Assembly (NCBI RefSeq): GCF_030053425.1
Contig: NZ_JASGBI010000001.1
Span: forward strand, 409,001-473,000
From: Lysobacter stagni
GTDB lineage: Bacteria > Pseudomonadota > Gammaproteobacteria > Xanthomonadales > Xanthomonadaceae
Direction: 5' to 3'
Length of the DNA: 64,000 nucleotides
The notes below the pieces were generated by a model. That model saw nothing but the letters and a program-made list of their open reading frames with translations, was not told the DNA's origin and ran no database searches. Positions 44,379 through 53,660 of the stretch are shown here, in pieces (within the stretch, counting starts at the first letter, position 1; each line of letters opens with the position of its first letter). The position numbers were made by a program, and so were the translations under genes.

Positions 44379-44708
44379 ATGATGAGCAAGTACCTTTCGT
44401 TCCTGCTGCTCGGACTCACAGCCTTGACCGCTTGCGACAGGCACACGACTTTTAGAGGCACGGTCGCTGCACTGGATGGGCAGCCGTTGAAGAACTGCAC
44501 TTACGAGTTTGAAAGCCGGGGAAGGCGAATGTCTGGTGCGTTCGACGCACCGCGCTTCGACGAAGGCTATGCGGTGGGCTTTCAAGCCGTGGCGATCACG
44601 TTTGCTTGCGAGGGGTATGCACCAGTGACGGTCAAGGAGAGGTCAGGGGGCGATCTCGGCAGATTGGTTCTTACGCCAGTGGCAGCGAGGTTGCCCCAGC
44701 GTCAGTAG
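44379..44708 (+). CDS. Small lipoprotein with beta-sandwich-like domain
   Basis: Two adjacent ATGs (44379, 44382) begin a lipoprotein leader (KYLSFLLLGLTALTACD), Cys in LTAC. The mature part of about 90 residues opens FRGTVAALDGQPLKNCTYEF, typical of a carboxypeptidase-regulatory-like or transthyretin-like sandwich. Base composition is lower in GC than the neighbours. The in-frame sequence upstream is a dispersed repeat, so the longer start is rejected. The function is unknown. Confidence 0.68.
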   Translation: MMSKYLSFLLLGLTALTACDRHTTFRGTVAALDGQPLKNCTYEFESRGRRMSGAFDAPRFDEGYAVGFQAVAITFACEGYAPVTVKERSGGDLGRLVLTPVAARLPQRQ

Positions 44709-44710
44709 GA

Positions 44711-44739
44711 ATGACCGCTCCTGGCCGTTAGCGGACCTT
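44711..44739. repeat. Dispersed palindromic repeat, copy B
   Basis: Related to copy A (core ACCGCTCCTGGCCGTTAGCG) and starts three bases after the lipoprotein stop. The arm CCGCT pairs with AGCGG. Confidence 0.65.
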
Positions 44740-44824
44740 GGTCGGGGCGCAGGTCGATCATCAGTACCTTGACCGTGGACCGGTTGGGGCCGCGCGTCAG
44801 GTTCGAATCCAGGGGCAGGTAGTG

Positions 44825-45157
44825 ATGAATGCCGAAATACTGAGTCTTGACACGAATCTCACCATAGTCCGCTTGCCCACAAGGGGGACGCCGGCAGTTT
44901 GCCTGCATGGCGACACACTGAGTTCCTTGGCTAGCATCGCAAATGACAACGCGAAGCTATGGATGCGGAATATCGACAATCCGCAGTTTCCTGATGAACT
45001 GCTCGATCAAGTGGTCTACTTGAACAATGTGCTTGCGCGCATGGTTGAGCACTACAACGAGCGGTGCGCACGAGGAGCCCTAGGCGCAACTCGACCACTG
45101 CAAGCCGATGGGATTGGTGTCATTCATTTCGATGATGAAGATGAAGCATCCAAGTAG
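44825..45157 (+). CDS. Small hypothetical protein, immunity-like size
   Basis: The product has 110 residues with a GCAGG site before ATG 44825. It opens NAEILSLDTNLTIVRLPTRG, then CLHGDTLSSLASIANDN, and ends acidic (IHFDDEDEASK). The strand-helix start resembles orphan DUF6959-like proteins found near polymorphic toxin loci, a resemblance by eye only. GC content is clearly lower than average for the window. No toxin gene is adjacent. Confidence 0.6.
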   Translation: MNAEILSLDTNLTIVRLPTRGTPAVCLHGDTLSSLASIANDNAKLWMRNIDNPQFPDELLDQVVYLNNVLARMVEHYNERCARGALGATRPLQADGIGVIHFDDEDEASK

Positions 45158-45255
45158 ACGCTTTAGAGTTCTTCTGTTCGTGGCCAGGAGGCACCTTGGC
45201 AAGCTGGGTAACGCCGAAGCCGCGTCGCGATCCGGCCAAACTTAGGCGCTCGGGA

Positions 45256-45284
45256 ATGTCCGCTCCTGGCCGAAAGCAGAAATT
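45256..45284. repeat. Dispersed palindromic repeat, copy C
   Basis: Core ATGTCCGCTCCTGGCCGAAA followed by GCAGAAATT. It matches copies A and B, with a decayed right arm. It lies between two small genes. Confidence 0.65.
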
Positions 45285-45379
45285 GGGGAGGTCGGCGGCC
45301 TGGTGCGGGTGCCAAGTCCCGCCGTCTACTTTGGCAGAGGCAGGTTGAAGCGTCGCGGCGATTGGGATGCGGGGAACCC

Positions 45380-45664
45380 ATGGAGAGTTCCGAAGAGTTC
45401 AAGCAGGCATTTGCGTTCCTGGAGCGCAGCTTCGCAATGAAGCTGATCGGCTTCGCATATGACGAAACTCACTTCGGCAACATCGTGGCTGAGTACGGGG
45501 GGCGCGGCATTACAGTCAAGATTGTTCGTGATCGAGGCATCGCGGAGATTCACCTGTCCAAGGATGGAGCCACTTGGATGCACCTGCCGCTCGAAGCGGC
45601 CGGATCGCCGGCCGATGCATTGCTCCAATGGCTGTGTTCCCACCAGGGCGACGCGCATTCCTGA
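45380..45664 (+). CDS. Small acidic hypothetical protein
   Basis: The product has 94 residues from ATG 45380 (GGGGAA upstream). Sequence: an N-terminal helix (EEFKQAFAFLERSFAMKLIG), a strand pair (IVAEYGGRGITVKIVRDRGI and EIHLSKDGATWMHLPLEAAG) and a closing helix with Cys (ALLQWLCSHQ). It has no signal peptide. The alpha-beta layout and size are like immunity or antitoxin-type orphans, but I cannot name a family. Confidence 0.6.
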   Translation: MESSEEFKQAFAFLERSFAMKLIGFAYDETHFGNIVAEYGGRGITVKIVRDRGIAEIHLSKDGATWMHLPLEAAGSPADALLQWLCSHQGDAHS

Positions 45665-45670
45665 CAGCGG

Positions 45671-45714
45671 GCCAGCCGTAGCCCGGATAAGCGAAACGCA
45701 CCCGGGCGGCTGGC
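45671..45714. repeat. REP-like hairpin after small gene
   Basis: GCCAGCCG...CCCGG pairs with CCGGG...GGCTGGC. The centre (GTAGCCCGGATAAGCGAAAC) is a repeat common in xanthomonads and pseudomonads. It lies between two convergent genes and may also act as a terminator. Confidence 0.75.
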
Positions 45715-45723
45715 AGCTCTCGA

Positions 45724-46614
45724 TCAACCCAGGAGCTGGCGATGGCTCGAGAAGCTGCGACGTACGCCGCTGATCGGATCGACGAACGAGAGCCGCTTGG
45801 CCAGCAGCTGCAGTGGCGCCGAGTAGTCCCCAGCGGCGCGATGGGACAGTGATGGATAGAGCGCGTCGTTGACGATCGGTGCTCCCAGCGCGGCCATGTG
45901 GACGCGCAGCTGGTGCTTGCGCCCGGTGATGGGCGTCAGCGCATAACACCAGCGGAGTTCGCCGCGCGCGACCACATCGATGCGGGTTTCGCTGTTCGGC
46001 GGCCCTTCAACTTCCTGCGTGCGGAAGAACGGCTCGCCGGCGACCATGCGGCTGGTACGTACGCAGGGGAATGCGCTGCCCGGAAACGCCGGTGCAATCG
46101 CTTCGTAGTCCTTCTCGATCCGCCGTTCGCGAAACAGCGCCTGGTAGCGCGCACGACTGTCCGGATTGGTCGAGAACAACACCAGACCAGCGGTCTCGCG
46201 ATCGATCCGGTGCAGAGGCGCCAGCGCATGGTTCCCTGTGCGGCGGATCAGGCGTCCCAGCAGGGTTTCATGGACGTGTGCGCCCGCAGGCGTGACCGGG
46301 AGGAAGTGCGGCTTGTCCGCCACGAGCACGTCGGCATCGGCATGCAGGATGACTTCATCGAACGGGATCAGCGATTCGTCCGCCACTTCACGGTAGTAAT
46401 GGACCTCGAGACCAACGCGATACGGCGTGTCCGGCGCCACCCACTCCCCGGCGCCATCCACCACCCGCCCTCGCGCCATTCGCTCCAGCCACTGCGCGCG
46501 CGCCACCGCCGGGAACCGTTCGCACAGGCAGTCCAGCACCGTCGACCACGTACCCCTCGGCAACTGCAGCGTGCTGGCAGCCAGTCCATCGATGCTGGGC
46601 GGACGTTTGCGCAT
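45724..46614 (-). CDS. RluA-family pseudouridine synthase
   Basis: The ATG at 46614 (MRKRPPSIDG) gives 296 residues. The catalytic Asp is in HRIDRETAGLVLFS, preceded by VLVADKPHFLPVTPAGAHVH and followed by the GRKHQLRVHMAALGAPIVND motif of the RluA/RluC/RluD family. No S4 domain is evident; the N-terminal 85 residues (STVLDCLCERFPAVARAQWL) may serve as a substitute RNA-binding part. The target is rRNA or tRNA uridine; which one cannot be told. Confidence 0.9.
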   Translation of the reverse strand: MRKRPPSIDGLAASTLQLPRGTWSTVLDCLCERFPAVARAQWLERMARGRVVDGAGEWVAPDTPYRVGLEVHYYREVADESLIPFDEVILHADADVLVADKPHFLPVTPAGAHVHETLLGRLIRRTGNHALAPLHRIDRETAGLVLFSTNPDSRARYQALFRERRIEKDYEAIAPAFPGSAFPCVRTSRMVAGEPFFRTQEVEGPPNSETRIDVVARGELRWCYALTPITGRKHQLRVHMAALGAPIVNDALYPSLSHRAAGDYSAPLQLLAKRLSFVDPISGVRRSFSSHRQLLG

Positions 46615-46670
46615 GCAGCCAGTGTGCCACCCGCCACAGGAGACGTCAGCTGCCGAAACGTTCCCTGGCA

Positions 46671-47870
46671 CTACCCCGCCGTCTCCTTAACGCGACGTAG
46701 CGCGATGGTCTCCCAGATGGCCACGAGCATCAGGATCGATGTCGTCGCCATTCCCAGCGCCAGCGGAGAAAGCAGGTGCGCGATCGTCACCGGAACCAAT
46801 CCGGTGAGAAGGACGATGCCTGCGCAATGCGAGAGCGGCGGCCCGCGACGTTCGTTGCAGACCCATTTGAACAGCGCGACTCCCAGCAGGTAGAGCATCG
46901 GCCCGCCGATCATCGCCGCCATCGCTGCGCGGCCAATGTCCGCGAAATGGTCGGGATGCGCGAGCGTCAGTTCGTCCGCCACCGCACACACGATGATGCC
47001 GGCGATGATCAGCAGGTGCAGGTAGGTGTAAGCCAGCCGCGCCTGGCGTCCGGGGTCGTCCGAGTGCTCGATGCGATGGCTGGCGCGCTCGGCGCCCGTA
47101 TCGAAGTAGATCCACCACATCGCCACACTGCCGAGGAAGGCCACGACGAACGCGGTAACCGTCGGCGTGGACCAGGCCTGCCCGGCGAACGTGGCGCCGG
47201 TCACCAGGATCGACTCACCCAGCGCGATGATCACAAACAGCGCGCAGCGCTCCGCCATGTGGTGGCCGTCGACATCCCAGTCGGTGGTGTTTGAACGCCC
47301 CATGCCCGGCACGTAGAAGTAGAGCGCAGGCGCGAGGTACTCGATGGCGACCGCGCCAACCCACAAGGCTGCACGCGTCGCGCCTTCGGCCAGACCTCCG
47401 GCCACCCACAGAACGCCCGACATCGCCAGCCACAGGGCGATGCGTACGAAGTTCTCGTGGAGCACGCGATGGTGGCGCCGCGTCGTCACGGCGACGAACA
47501 CGGTCCGGCCCACCTGCATCGCCGCGAACACCACGCCGAACATCAACCCACGTTCCGCGAACGCGTGCGGAATCGAGGACGACAGCAGCAGTCCGCCAAG
47601 CATCAATGCGAACAGCATCACCCGCATAGGCGTGCGGTCGGGATCCAGCCAGTTGGTGACCCACGAGGTGAAGATCCATAACCACCACACCGCCAGGAAC
47701 AGCAGCAGTGTCTGCAGCGCCCCCTGCAGGTCCAGGTGTTCGAGAAGCGTGTGCGATAGCTGGGTAACGGCGAACACGAACACCAGATCGAAGAACAATT
47801 CGACCATGGCGACGCGGTTGCTCTCCGCGGTGCCACGCTGGCGCAGGAGGGAGGCGGCGGGCTTCGTCAT
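46671..47870 (-). CDS. Low temperature requirement A (LtrA) family membrane protein
   Basis: The ATG at 47870 gives 399 residues with about ten membrane helices. The signature VAMVELFFDLVFVFAVTQLSHTLLEH is typical of LtrA, as are WVTNWLDPDRTPMR and YLHLLIIAGIIVCAVADELT. LtrA was named from Listeria mutants that grow poorly in the cold; its molecular function is unknown. It is a single gene. Confidence 0.88.
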   Translation of the reverse strand: MTKPAASLLRQRGTAESNRVAMVELFFDLVFVFAVTQLSHTLLEHLDLQGALQTLLLFLAVWWLWIFTSWVTNWLDPDRTPMRVMLFALMLGGLLLSSSIPHAFAERGLMFGVVFAAMQVGRTVFVAVTTRRHHRVLHENFVRIALWLAMSGVLWVAGGLAEGATRAALWVGAVAIEYLAPALYFYVPGMGRSNTTDWDVDGHHMAERCALFVIIALGESILVTGATFAGQAWSTPTVTAFVVAFLGSVAMWWIYFDTGAERASHRIEHSDDPGRQARLAYTYLHLLIIAGIIVCAVADELTLAHPDHFADIGRAAMAAMIGGPMLYLLGVALFKWVCNERRGPPLSHCAGIVLLTGLVPVTIAHLLSPLALGMATTSILMLVAIWETIALRRVKETAG

Positions 47871-48061
47871 TCGGGCTCGGGTGCACGGGGCCGGCCGGCG
47901 ACCGGGAGACCCAAGGGTGGCACAAGCGATGGGCTGGCGGGTCAACGTTGCGCGCACCGCAGGCCTTCCGCGAGCGGGTCTTGCTGATAGTCTTGCCCTG
48001 CGTCGAAATGACCGGCGCAGGACGTCGCCCGAGACGTCCGCTTCACATCAGGGGACAAACG

Positions 48062-48589
48062 ATGGTTCGCGCGCTACTCCTGCTTGTGCTGCTTGTTCCG
48101 TTCCGCTCGCTTGGGGCCGAAATGCCACCTGAAGTAGAGAAGCTGCAACAGGCCATCGAGTCCATTCCCGGCATTACCGATGCAACGGTAGGCAAGGTTG
48201 ATCTATCGGACATCCCTGAAAGCGATTTTGGCCTGGTTCCCTACGGTGACCTGCCCCTCGGCGCGCTGAGGCGCACCAAGGGCGGATTGGCCAACGAAGT
48301 TGTCATCTCGATCAACTTCGGCATCACGCCCAGTCCGAAGGGACTCGAGGCGCTCGAGTTCATTTCCTGGTGGGTGCGCGATGCGGCGCGGGCCCGTGAA
48401 CCCATGCAGGTCAGGAGCCTTGCTCTCCCGCCTGTAGGTAATCAGTTCGGCAAGACACTCCGGTTCACCATCGACTACTTCTACGTCGATCCGGAAGAAG
48501 ACATCGGCAAGCTGCTGTCCAAGGTCGGAAAGTTGGCCGACAACCTCAATGACGCAAAGCGCTTGTACCCGCAGGCAGTCGCCCCCTAG
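48062..48589 (+). CDS. Secreted hypothetical protein
   Basis: The product has 175 residues after an AGGGG site and a signal peptide (MVRALLLLVLLVPFRSLGA). The mature part is mixed alpha/beta: EKLQQAIESIPGITDATVGK, GLANEVVISINFGITPSPK, and RFTIDYFYVDPEEDIGKLL. The last helix (LLSKVGKLADNLNDAKRL) looks amphipathic. There are no Cys. I do not recognise a family. Confidence 0.72.
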   Translation: MVRALLLLVLLVPFRSLGAEMPPEVEKLQQAIESIPGITDATVGKVDLSDIPESDFGLVPYGDLPLGALRRTKGGLANEVVISINFGITPSPKGLEALEFISWWVRDAARAREPMQVRSLALPPVGNQFGKTLRFTIDYFYVDPEEDIGKLLSKVGKLADNLNDAKRLYPQAVAP

Positions 48590-48678
48590 TCGTTCTTTCG
48601 CGCCGAGGCAACCTTCGCGCCGCAAAGCGCTGTTCGATAGCATTCGCCGGTTGGCATTGTCGGGGGGAGAGTGCGCTG

Positions 48679-49173
48679 ATGCTGCTTGGGTTGATAGTGG
48701 TGCTTCTGGTGATCTTCGCCGTCGTCTTGCTGGGGCAACAGGATCGGGCGGCCAGTTGGCCCCGGACCCTGGCATCGCAAGCGCTTCTGCGCAGGGCGAC
48801 CTTCCTCGCGATGCCGTTGTTATTGCTTCCGTTCGCCCTGTCGGTGATCTTCGAGGCTGGCACGCGTCACTTGCCAAACGTGCTCGCAAACATCCTGTTC
48901 TTCGCCGGGCGCCTGTTGCTCCCGTTGGCGTACCTTCATACGCAGGATGCGGATGGGCTGGCGCCCATCATTCAATCCGGCACCCATCTGTGGGATGTGA
49001 TGGCGTGGCTGTCGATGAGCATCGCGTTCGGACACTTCGTTCGGCGCCTGCGCTTCCGTCATGCGCTGGCCCTCGCAGCGCCGACCATCGTCTGTGTCGC
49101 CGCGATCGCCCACTTCATTGCGTCGTCCGCCGGACTTGTCTTCTGGGGTTTGCCGTTCCGGGTCGTCGGCTGA
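48679..49173 (+). CDS. Hypothetical membrane protein with four or five helices
   Basis: The product has 164 residues with a GGGGAG site upstream. Hydrophobic segments: LLGLIVVLLVIFAVVLLG, FLAMPLLLLPFALSVIF, LANILFFAGRLLLPLAYL, and a C-terminal pair around ALAAPTIVCVAAIAHFIASS. No conserved motif is evident. It lies 89 bases after the secreted protein and may be co-transcribed with it. Confidence 0.7.
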   Translation: MLLGLIVVLLVIFAVVLLGQQDRAASWPRTLASQALLRRATFLAMPLLLLPFALSVIFEAGTRHLPNVLANILFFAGRLLLPLAYLHTQDADGLAPIIQSGTHLWDVMAWLSMSIAFGHFVRRLRFRHALALAAPTIVCVAAIAHFIASSAGLVFWGLPFRVVG

Positions 49174-49322
49174 CGGCACGGACCGGAGGCGGATGTTCGA
49201 TACCTGCTGGCCCGGCGGGTCACCTGGGACGTGAATCGGTATCAAGCCCGGCAGCAAGCCAAGGGACGACAGCGGTCTGCCTCATCCCCGCGTCACACGC
49301 GACGTAGATTGCGCTCCTCAAG

Positions 49323-49341
49323 TGGGCTGGTCGGACCAGCC
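49323..49341. terminator. Hairpin downstream of glmS
   Basis: A seven-bp stem (GGCTGGT / ACCAGCC) with a three-base loop lies 35 bases beyond the glmS stop. No T-tract follows, so termination here is only possible. Confidence 0.35.
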
Positions 49342-49375
49342 ACTCCTGAGTGCCGATGTATTCGGCAACGCGTGG

Positions 49376-51208
49376 TTACTCCACCGTCACCGACTTGGCC
49401 AGGTTGCGCGGCTTGTCGACGTCGGTGCCGCGCGCGAGCGCAGCGTGGTACGCCAGCAGCTGCACGGGAATCGCATGCAGCACCGGGGAGAGCACGCCGA
49501 CATGGCGCGGTGCGCGGATCACGTGCACGCCCTCGGACGGGCCGAACTGGCTGTCCTCGTCGGTGAACACGAACAGCTCGCCGCCACGCGCGCGCACTTC
49601 CTGCATGTTCGACTTCACCTTCTCCAGCAGGCTGTCGTTGGGCGCGATGACGACCACCGGCATCGCCGCATCCACCAGCGCCAGCGGGCCGTGCTTCAAC
49701 TCGCCCGCGGGGTACGCCTCGGCGTGGATGTAGGAGATCTCCTTGAGCTTGAGCGCGCCTTCCAGCGCGATGGGGTAATGCACGCCACGGCCGAGGAACA
49801 GCGCGTGCTGCTTCGGCGCGAAACGCTCCGCCCAGCTGACGATCTGCGGTTCCAGGTTCAATGCGTGCTGCACGCTGCCGGGCAGGTAACGCAGGGCGTC
49901 CAGGTACGTGCCTTCCTGCTCGACCGTCAGGCGGCCCTGCAGCTTGGCCAGCGTGGCTGCCAGTGTGAACAGCGCGACCAGCTGCGTGGTGAACGCCTTG
50001 GTGGATGCGACGCCGATCTCGGCACCGGCGCGGGTGTAGTAGACCAGACGGCTGGCGCGCGGGATCGCGCTCTCGGGCACGTTGCAGATGGACAGCGTGC
50101 GGTCGTGGCCCAGCGACTTGGCGTACTTCAGCGCTTCCATCGTGTCGAGCGTTTCGCCCGACTGCGAGATGGTGACGATGAGGTGCTTCGGGTTCGCCAC
50201 CGCCTTGCGGTAGCGGTATTCGCTTGCGATCTCGACCGAGCACGGCAGGCCGGAAATCGCCTCGATCCAGTAACGCGCGGTCAGGCCGGCGTAGTAGCTG
50301 GTGCCGCAGGCGAGGATCTGCACGCCTTCCACGTCGCGCAGCACTTCTTCGGCCTTCGCACCGAACAGCAGCGGGGTGAACGTGTTGGCATCCATCACCG
50401 CTTCGATGGTGTCGGCGATCGCGCGCGGCTGCTCGTGGATTTCCTTCTGCATGAAGTGGCGGTACGGGCCCAGCTCCAGCGAGGCCAGCGACACGTCGGA
50501 GACATGCACGTCGCGCTCGATGGCCGCGCCGCCGATGTCGAACACGCGCACGCCCTCGCGCGTGATTTCCGCGGTGTCGCCCTCTTCCAGGAAGATCACC
50601 TGGCGCGTGGCCTGCACGATGGCGGACACGTCGCTGGCGACGAAGTTCTCGCCTTCGCCCAGGCCGACCAGCAGCGGGCAGCCCATGCGCGCGGCGATCA
50701 GGCGACCGGGCTCGTGCTTGCTGACCACGGCGATGGCGTAGGCGCCCACGAGCTCGCGCACCGCGCCCTGCACGGCGGCCAGCAGATCCGCACCCTGCGA
50801 CTGGTAGTGATGGATGAGGTGCGCGATGACCTCGGTGTCGGTCTGCGACTCGAAGGTGTAACCCTTGGTCTTCAGGTGTTCGCGCTGCTCATCGTGGTTC
50901 TCGATGATGCCGTTGTGCACCACGGCCAGTTCGCCGTAGCTGATGTGCGGATGTGCGTTGGCTTCGGTGACACCGCCGTGCGTGGCCCAGCGCGTGTGGC
51001 CGATGCCGAGCGTGGCGTGGAACCCCTCGGCCTGGGCGGCCGACTCCATCTCCGAAACGCGGCCGGTGCGGCGCACGCGGCGCACGTCGTCGCCGTCCAG
51101 CACGGCGATGCCGGCCGAATCGTAACCGCGGTATTCCAGGCGCTTGAGGCCTTCGATCAGCACCGGAACGACGTCACGACCGGCAATCGCACCAACAATT
51201 CCGCACAT
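49376..51208 (-). CDS. glmS: Glutamine-fructose-6-phosphate aminotransferase (isomerising)
   Basis: The 610-residue product makes glucosamine-6-phosphate from fructose-6-phosphate and glutamine, the entry to amino-sugar synthesis. The N-terminal glutaminase nucleophile is Cys2 ([15 protein letters not shown]), with [10 protein letters not shown] and the NGIIEN motif. Two SIS domains follow ([47 protein letters not shown]), and the tail [13 protein letters not shown] is canonical. Its AAGGAG site lies just upstream. In this window glmU is 9 kb away, separated by the ABC operon rather than adjacent as in E. coli. Confidence 0.97.
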   Translation of the reverse strand: MCGIVGAIAGRDVVPVLIEGLKRLEYRGYDSAGIAVLDGDDVRRVRRTGRVSEMESAAQAEGFHATLGIGHTRWATHGGVTEANAHPHISYGELAVVHNGIIENHDEQREHLKTKGYTFESQTDTEVIAHLIHHYQSQGADLLAAVQGAVRELVGAYAIAVVSKHEPGRLIAARMGCPLLVGLGEGENFVASDVSAIVQATRQVIFLEEGDTAEITREGVRVFDIGGAAIERDVHVSDVSLASLELGPYRHFMQKEIHEQPRAIADTIEAVMDANTFTPLLFGAKAEEVLRDVEGVQILACGTSYYAGLTARYWIEAISGLPCSVEIASEYRYRKAVANPKHLIVTISQSGETLDTMEALKYAKSLGHDRTLSICNVPESAIPRASRLVYYTRAGAEIGVASTKAFTTQLVALFTLAATLAKLQGRLTVEQEGTYLDALRYLPGSVQHALNLEPQIVSWAERFAPKQHALFLGRGVHYPIALEGALKLKEISYIHAEAYPAGELKHGPLALVDAAMPVVVIAPNDSLLEKVKSNMQEVRARGGELFVFTDEDSQFGPSEGVHVIRAPRHVGVLSPVLHAIPVQLLAYHAALARGTDVDKPRNLAKSVTVE

Positions 51209-51261
51209 GGGGGAGGTTGCTCCTTCAGGGTGGTGGACAGTCTAACGGGGAGCTCGGCCTC

Positions 51262-51300
51262 GGGCGTCCGCGGACACCTGCGCTGTCCGCGCGGACGCCC
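51262..51300 (+). promoter_or_regulatory. Two palindromes upstream of a sigma-54 promoter (candidate enhancer)
   Basis: GTCCGCGGAC (51266-51275) and GTCCGCGCGGAC (51285-51296) are each perfect palindromes, and together form a long inverted repeat. They lie 70-110 bp upstream of the inferred start of transcription. Spacing suits binding by an NtrC-type activator, which the operon encodes. The same DNA lies upstream of divergent glmS. Confidence 0.6.
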
Positions 51301-51341
51301 ATCTCGGGCGCGCCATCTCTTTCAAATCAAATGGTTACGAG

Positions 51342-51356
51342 TGGCACGGTTTCTGC
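51342..51356 (+). promoter_or_regulatory. Sigma-54 (RpoN) promoter of the ABC/NtrC operon
   Basis: TGGCACGGTTTCTGC matches the -24/-12 consensus (TGGCACG N4 TTGC) with one mismatch. GG and GC are exactly 12 bp apart. Predicted start of transcription is near 51368, 24 bases before the adaptor start codon. Confidence 0.75.
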
Positions 51357-51391
51357 GTCACTGAAGGCAGGCCCAACCACCGTCCGCCCGC

Positions 51392-52675
51392 ATGAGCATC
51401 CGCGACACCTCCGCCCAGGACCGCCCGGTCGCCACCGCCGCCCAGCGCCATGACCCGCGCCGGCGTTGGCTCCTCATCGGTGGCGCCGGCGTAGCCGCGC
51501 TCGCGCTGGTCGCCTGGCTGGTCTCCGGCTGGAGCGCCGGCGGCCGCTCGTTCGATGGCTCCCGGGTGCGCATCGCCGAAGTGACGCGCGGCGATCTGGT
51601 CCGCGACATCGCCGCCGACGGCCGCGTGATCGCCGCCAACAGCCCGGTGCTCTACGCCATCTCCGGCGGCACGGTCACGCTGAAGGTGGTGGCCGGCGAC
51701 GTGGTGAAGAAAGGCCAGGAACTGGCCGAGATCGACAGCCCCGAGCTGCGCAGCAAACTGGCGCAGGAAGAATCCACGCTGGCCAGCCTGCAGGCCGAAG
51801 CCAGCCGCGCCGAACTCGACGCACAACTCGCTCGGTCGGCCGCGACCAAGGCGCTGAACCAGGCCGAGATCGACCGCACCGCTGCGCTGCGCGACCTGGA
51901 ACGCCAGCAGCGCGGCTTCGACGGCGGCGCGGTGTCGCAGATCGAACTGGCCAAGGCGCAGGACGAACTCAAGAAGGCCGACATCGGCCTGGCCCACAGC
52001 CGCCAGGACGCGACGCTGCAGGGTCGCGGTGCCGGCCTGGACACGCGCAACAAGGCGCTGCTCGCCGACCGGCAGAAGGCCGTGGTCACCGAGCTGCGTC
52101 GCCAGGTGGACGCCTTGACCCTGCGCGCGCCGTTCGACGGCCAGGTGGGCCAGGTGCAGATCGCGCAGCGCGCCAACGTCGCCGCGAACGCGCCGGTGCT
52201 GAGCGTCGTCGACCTCACCGTGTTCGAAGTCGAGATCAAGGTGCCCGAGAGCTTCGCGCGCGACCTGGGCATCGGCATGCCCGCGCAGATCACCAGCGGC
52301 AGCGGCCAGGCCTTCGCCGCGCAGGTGTCGGCGGTGTCGCCGGAAGTGGTCAACGGCGAAGTCACCAGCCGCCTGCGCTTCACCGGCAAGCAACCGCCTG
52401 GCCTGCGCCAGAACCAGCGTCTGAGCGCCCGCATCGTGCTCGATACGCGCCGCAACGTGCTCATGGTCGAGCGCGGCCCGTTCGTCGAACAGGGCGGCGG
52501 CAACCTCGCCTACGTGATGGACGGCAGCACGGCGATCCGCCGCCCCGTCCGCACGGGCGTGAGCAGTCTCAATGCCGTCGAAGTCCTCGACGGTGCCCAG
52601 CCCGGCGACCGCATCGTGGTTTCCGGAAGCGATCTGTTCGGCGATGCCGAACGCGTACGCATCTCAGGAGAATGA
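51392..52675 (+). CDS. Membrane-fusion (HlyD/MacA-type) adaptor of ABC exporter
   Basis: The product has 427 residues with one N-terminal membrane helix (WLLIGGAGVAALALVAWLVS). The lipoyl half-motif (YAISGGTVTLKVVAGDVVKK), a helical hairpin (about 105-215) and a second half (LTLRAPFDGQVGQVQIAQRA) follow, then a beta-barrel (EIKVPESFARDLGIGMPAQI). It bridges the inner-membrane permeases to the cell exterior, as MacA does for MacB. It is the first gene after the sigma-54 promoter. No TolC gene is near. Confidence 0.9.
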   Translation: MSIRDTSAQDRPVATAAQRHDPRRRWLLIGGAGVAALALVAWLVSGWSAGGRSFDGSRVRIAEVTRGDLVRDIAADGRVIAANSPVLYAISGGTVTLKVVAGDVVKKGQELAEIDSPELRSKLAQEESTLASLQAEASRAELDAQLARSAATKALNQAEIDRTAALRDLERQQRGFDGGAVSQIELAKAQDELKKADIGLAHSRQDATLQGRGAGLDTRNKALLADRQKAVVTELRRQVDALTLRAPFDGQVGQVQIAQRANVAANAPVLSVVDLTVFEVEIKVPESFARDLGIGMPAQITSGSGQAFAAQVSAVSPEVVNGEVTSRLRFTGKQPPGLRQNQRLSARIVLDTRRNVLMVERGPFVEQGGGNLAYVMDGSTAIRRPVRTGVSSLNAVEVLDGAQPGDRIVVSGSDLFGDAERVRISGE

Positions 52676-52677
52676 CC

Positions 52678-52884
52678 ATGTCCGCCCGCACTTCCAACCG
52701 CTTCCCGCTCACGCACTGGAACGCACAGGAACTGGCCGATGCCGTGCCGCTGCGCCTGTTCGAACTGATCGACTTCGACGCCGATGTCGCCCACGCCGCC
52801 AACCACACCGCGCCGACCCGGCCGCAGTGGCGCCAGGGTTTCATCGCCACGGCCGCCCTGCCCGCGCTCGTGCGCGTGCGCTGA
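52678..52884 (+). CDS. Small conserved-position protein between adaptor and ATPase
   Basis: A 68-residue frame (MSARTSNRFPLTHWNAQELA) has AGGAG at ideal spacing to ATG 52678; another ATG at 52672 overlaps the adaptor stop. The product is hydrophilic with ELIDFDADVAHAANHTAPTR and WRQGFIATAALPALVRV. No membrane helix is evident. It may regulate or stabilise the exporter. It could also be a small exported substrate, although no leader or Cys is visible. The family is unknown to me. Confidence 0.65.
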   Translation: MSARTSNRFPLTHWNAQELADAVPLRLFELIDFDADVAHAANHTAPTRPQWRQGFIATAALPALVRVR

Positions 52885-52918
52885 CCTTCCACTTCTCTCC
52901 ACGCCACCGGAGCCCGCC

Positions 52919-53650
<732 letters not shown>

Positions 53651-53660
53651 GGAACCGCCC

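Noticed and set aside
51209..51300. glmS ribozyme in the leader of glmS
   Set aside because: The strong inverted repeat here lacks the known ribozyme core and pseudoknots; that ribozyme is mainly found in Gram-positive bacteria. The repeat is better explained as activator sites for the divergent operon.
49322..51364. A 680-residue plus-strand frame opposite glmS
   Set aside because: glmS is unmistakable on the minus strand, with all catalytic motifs.
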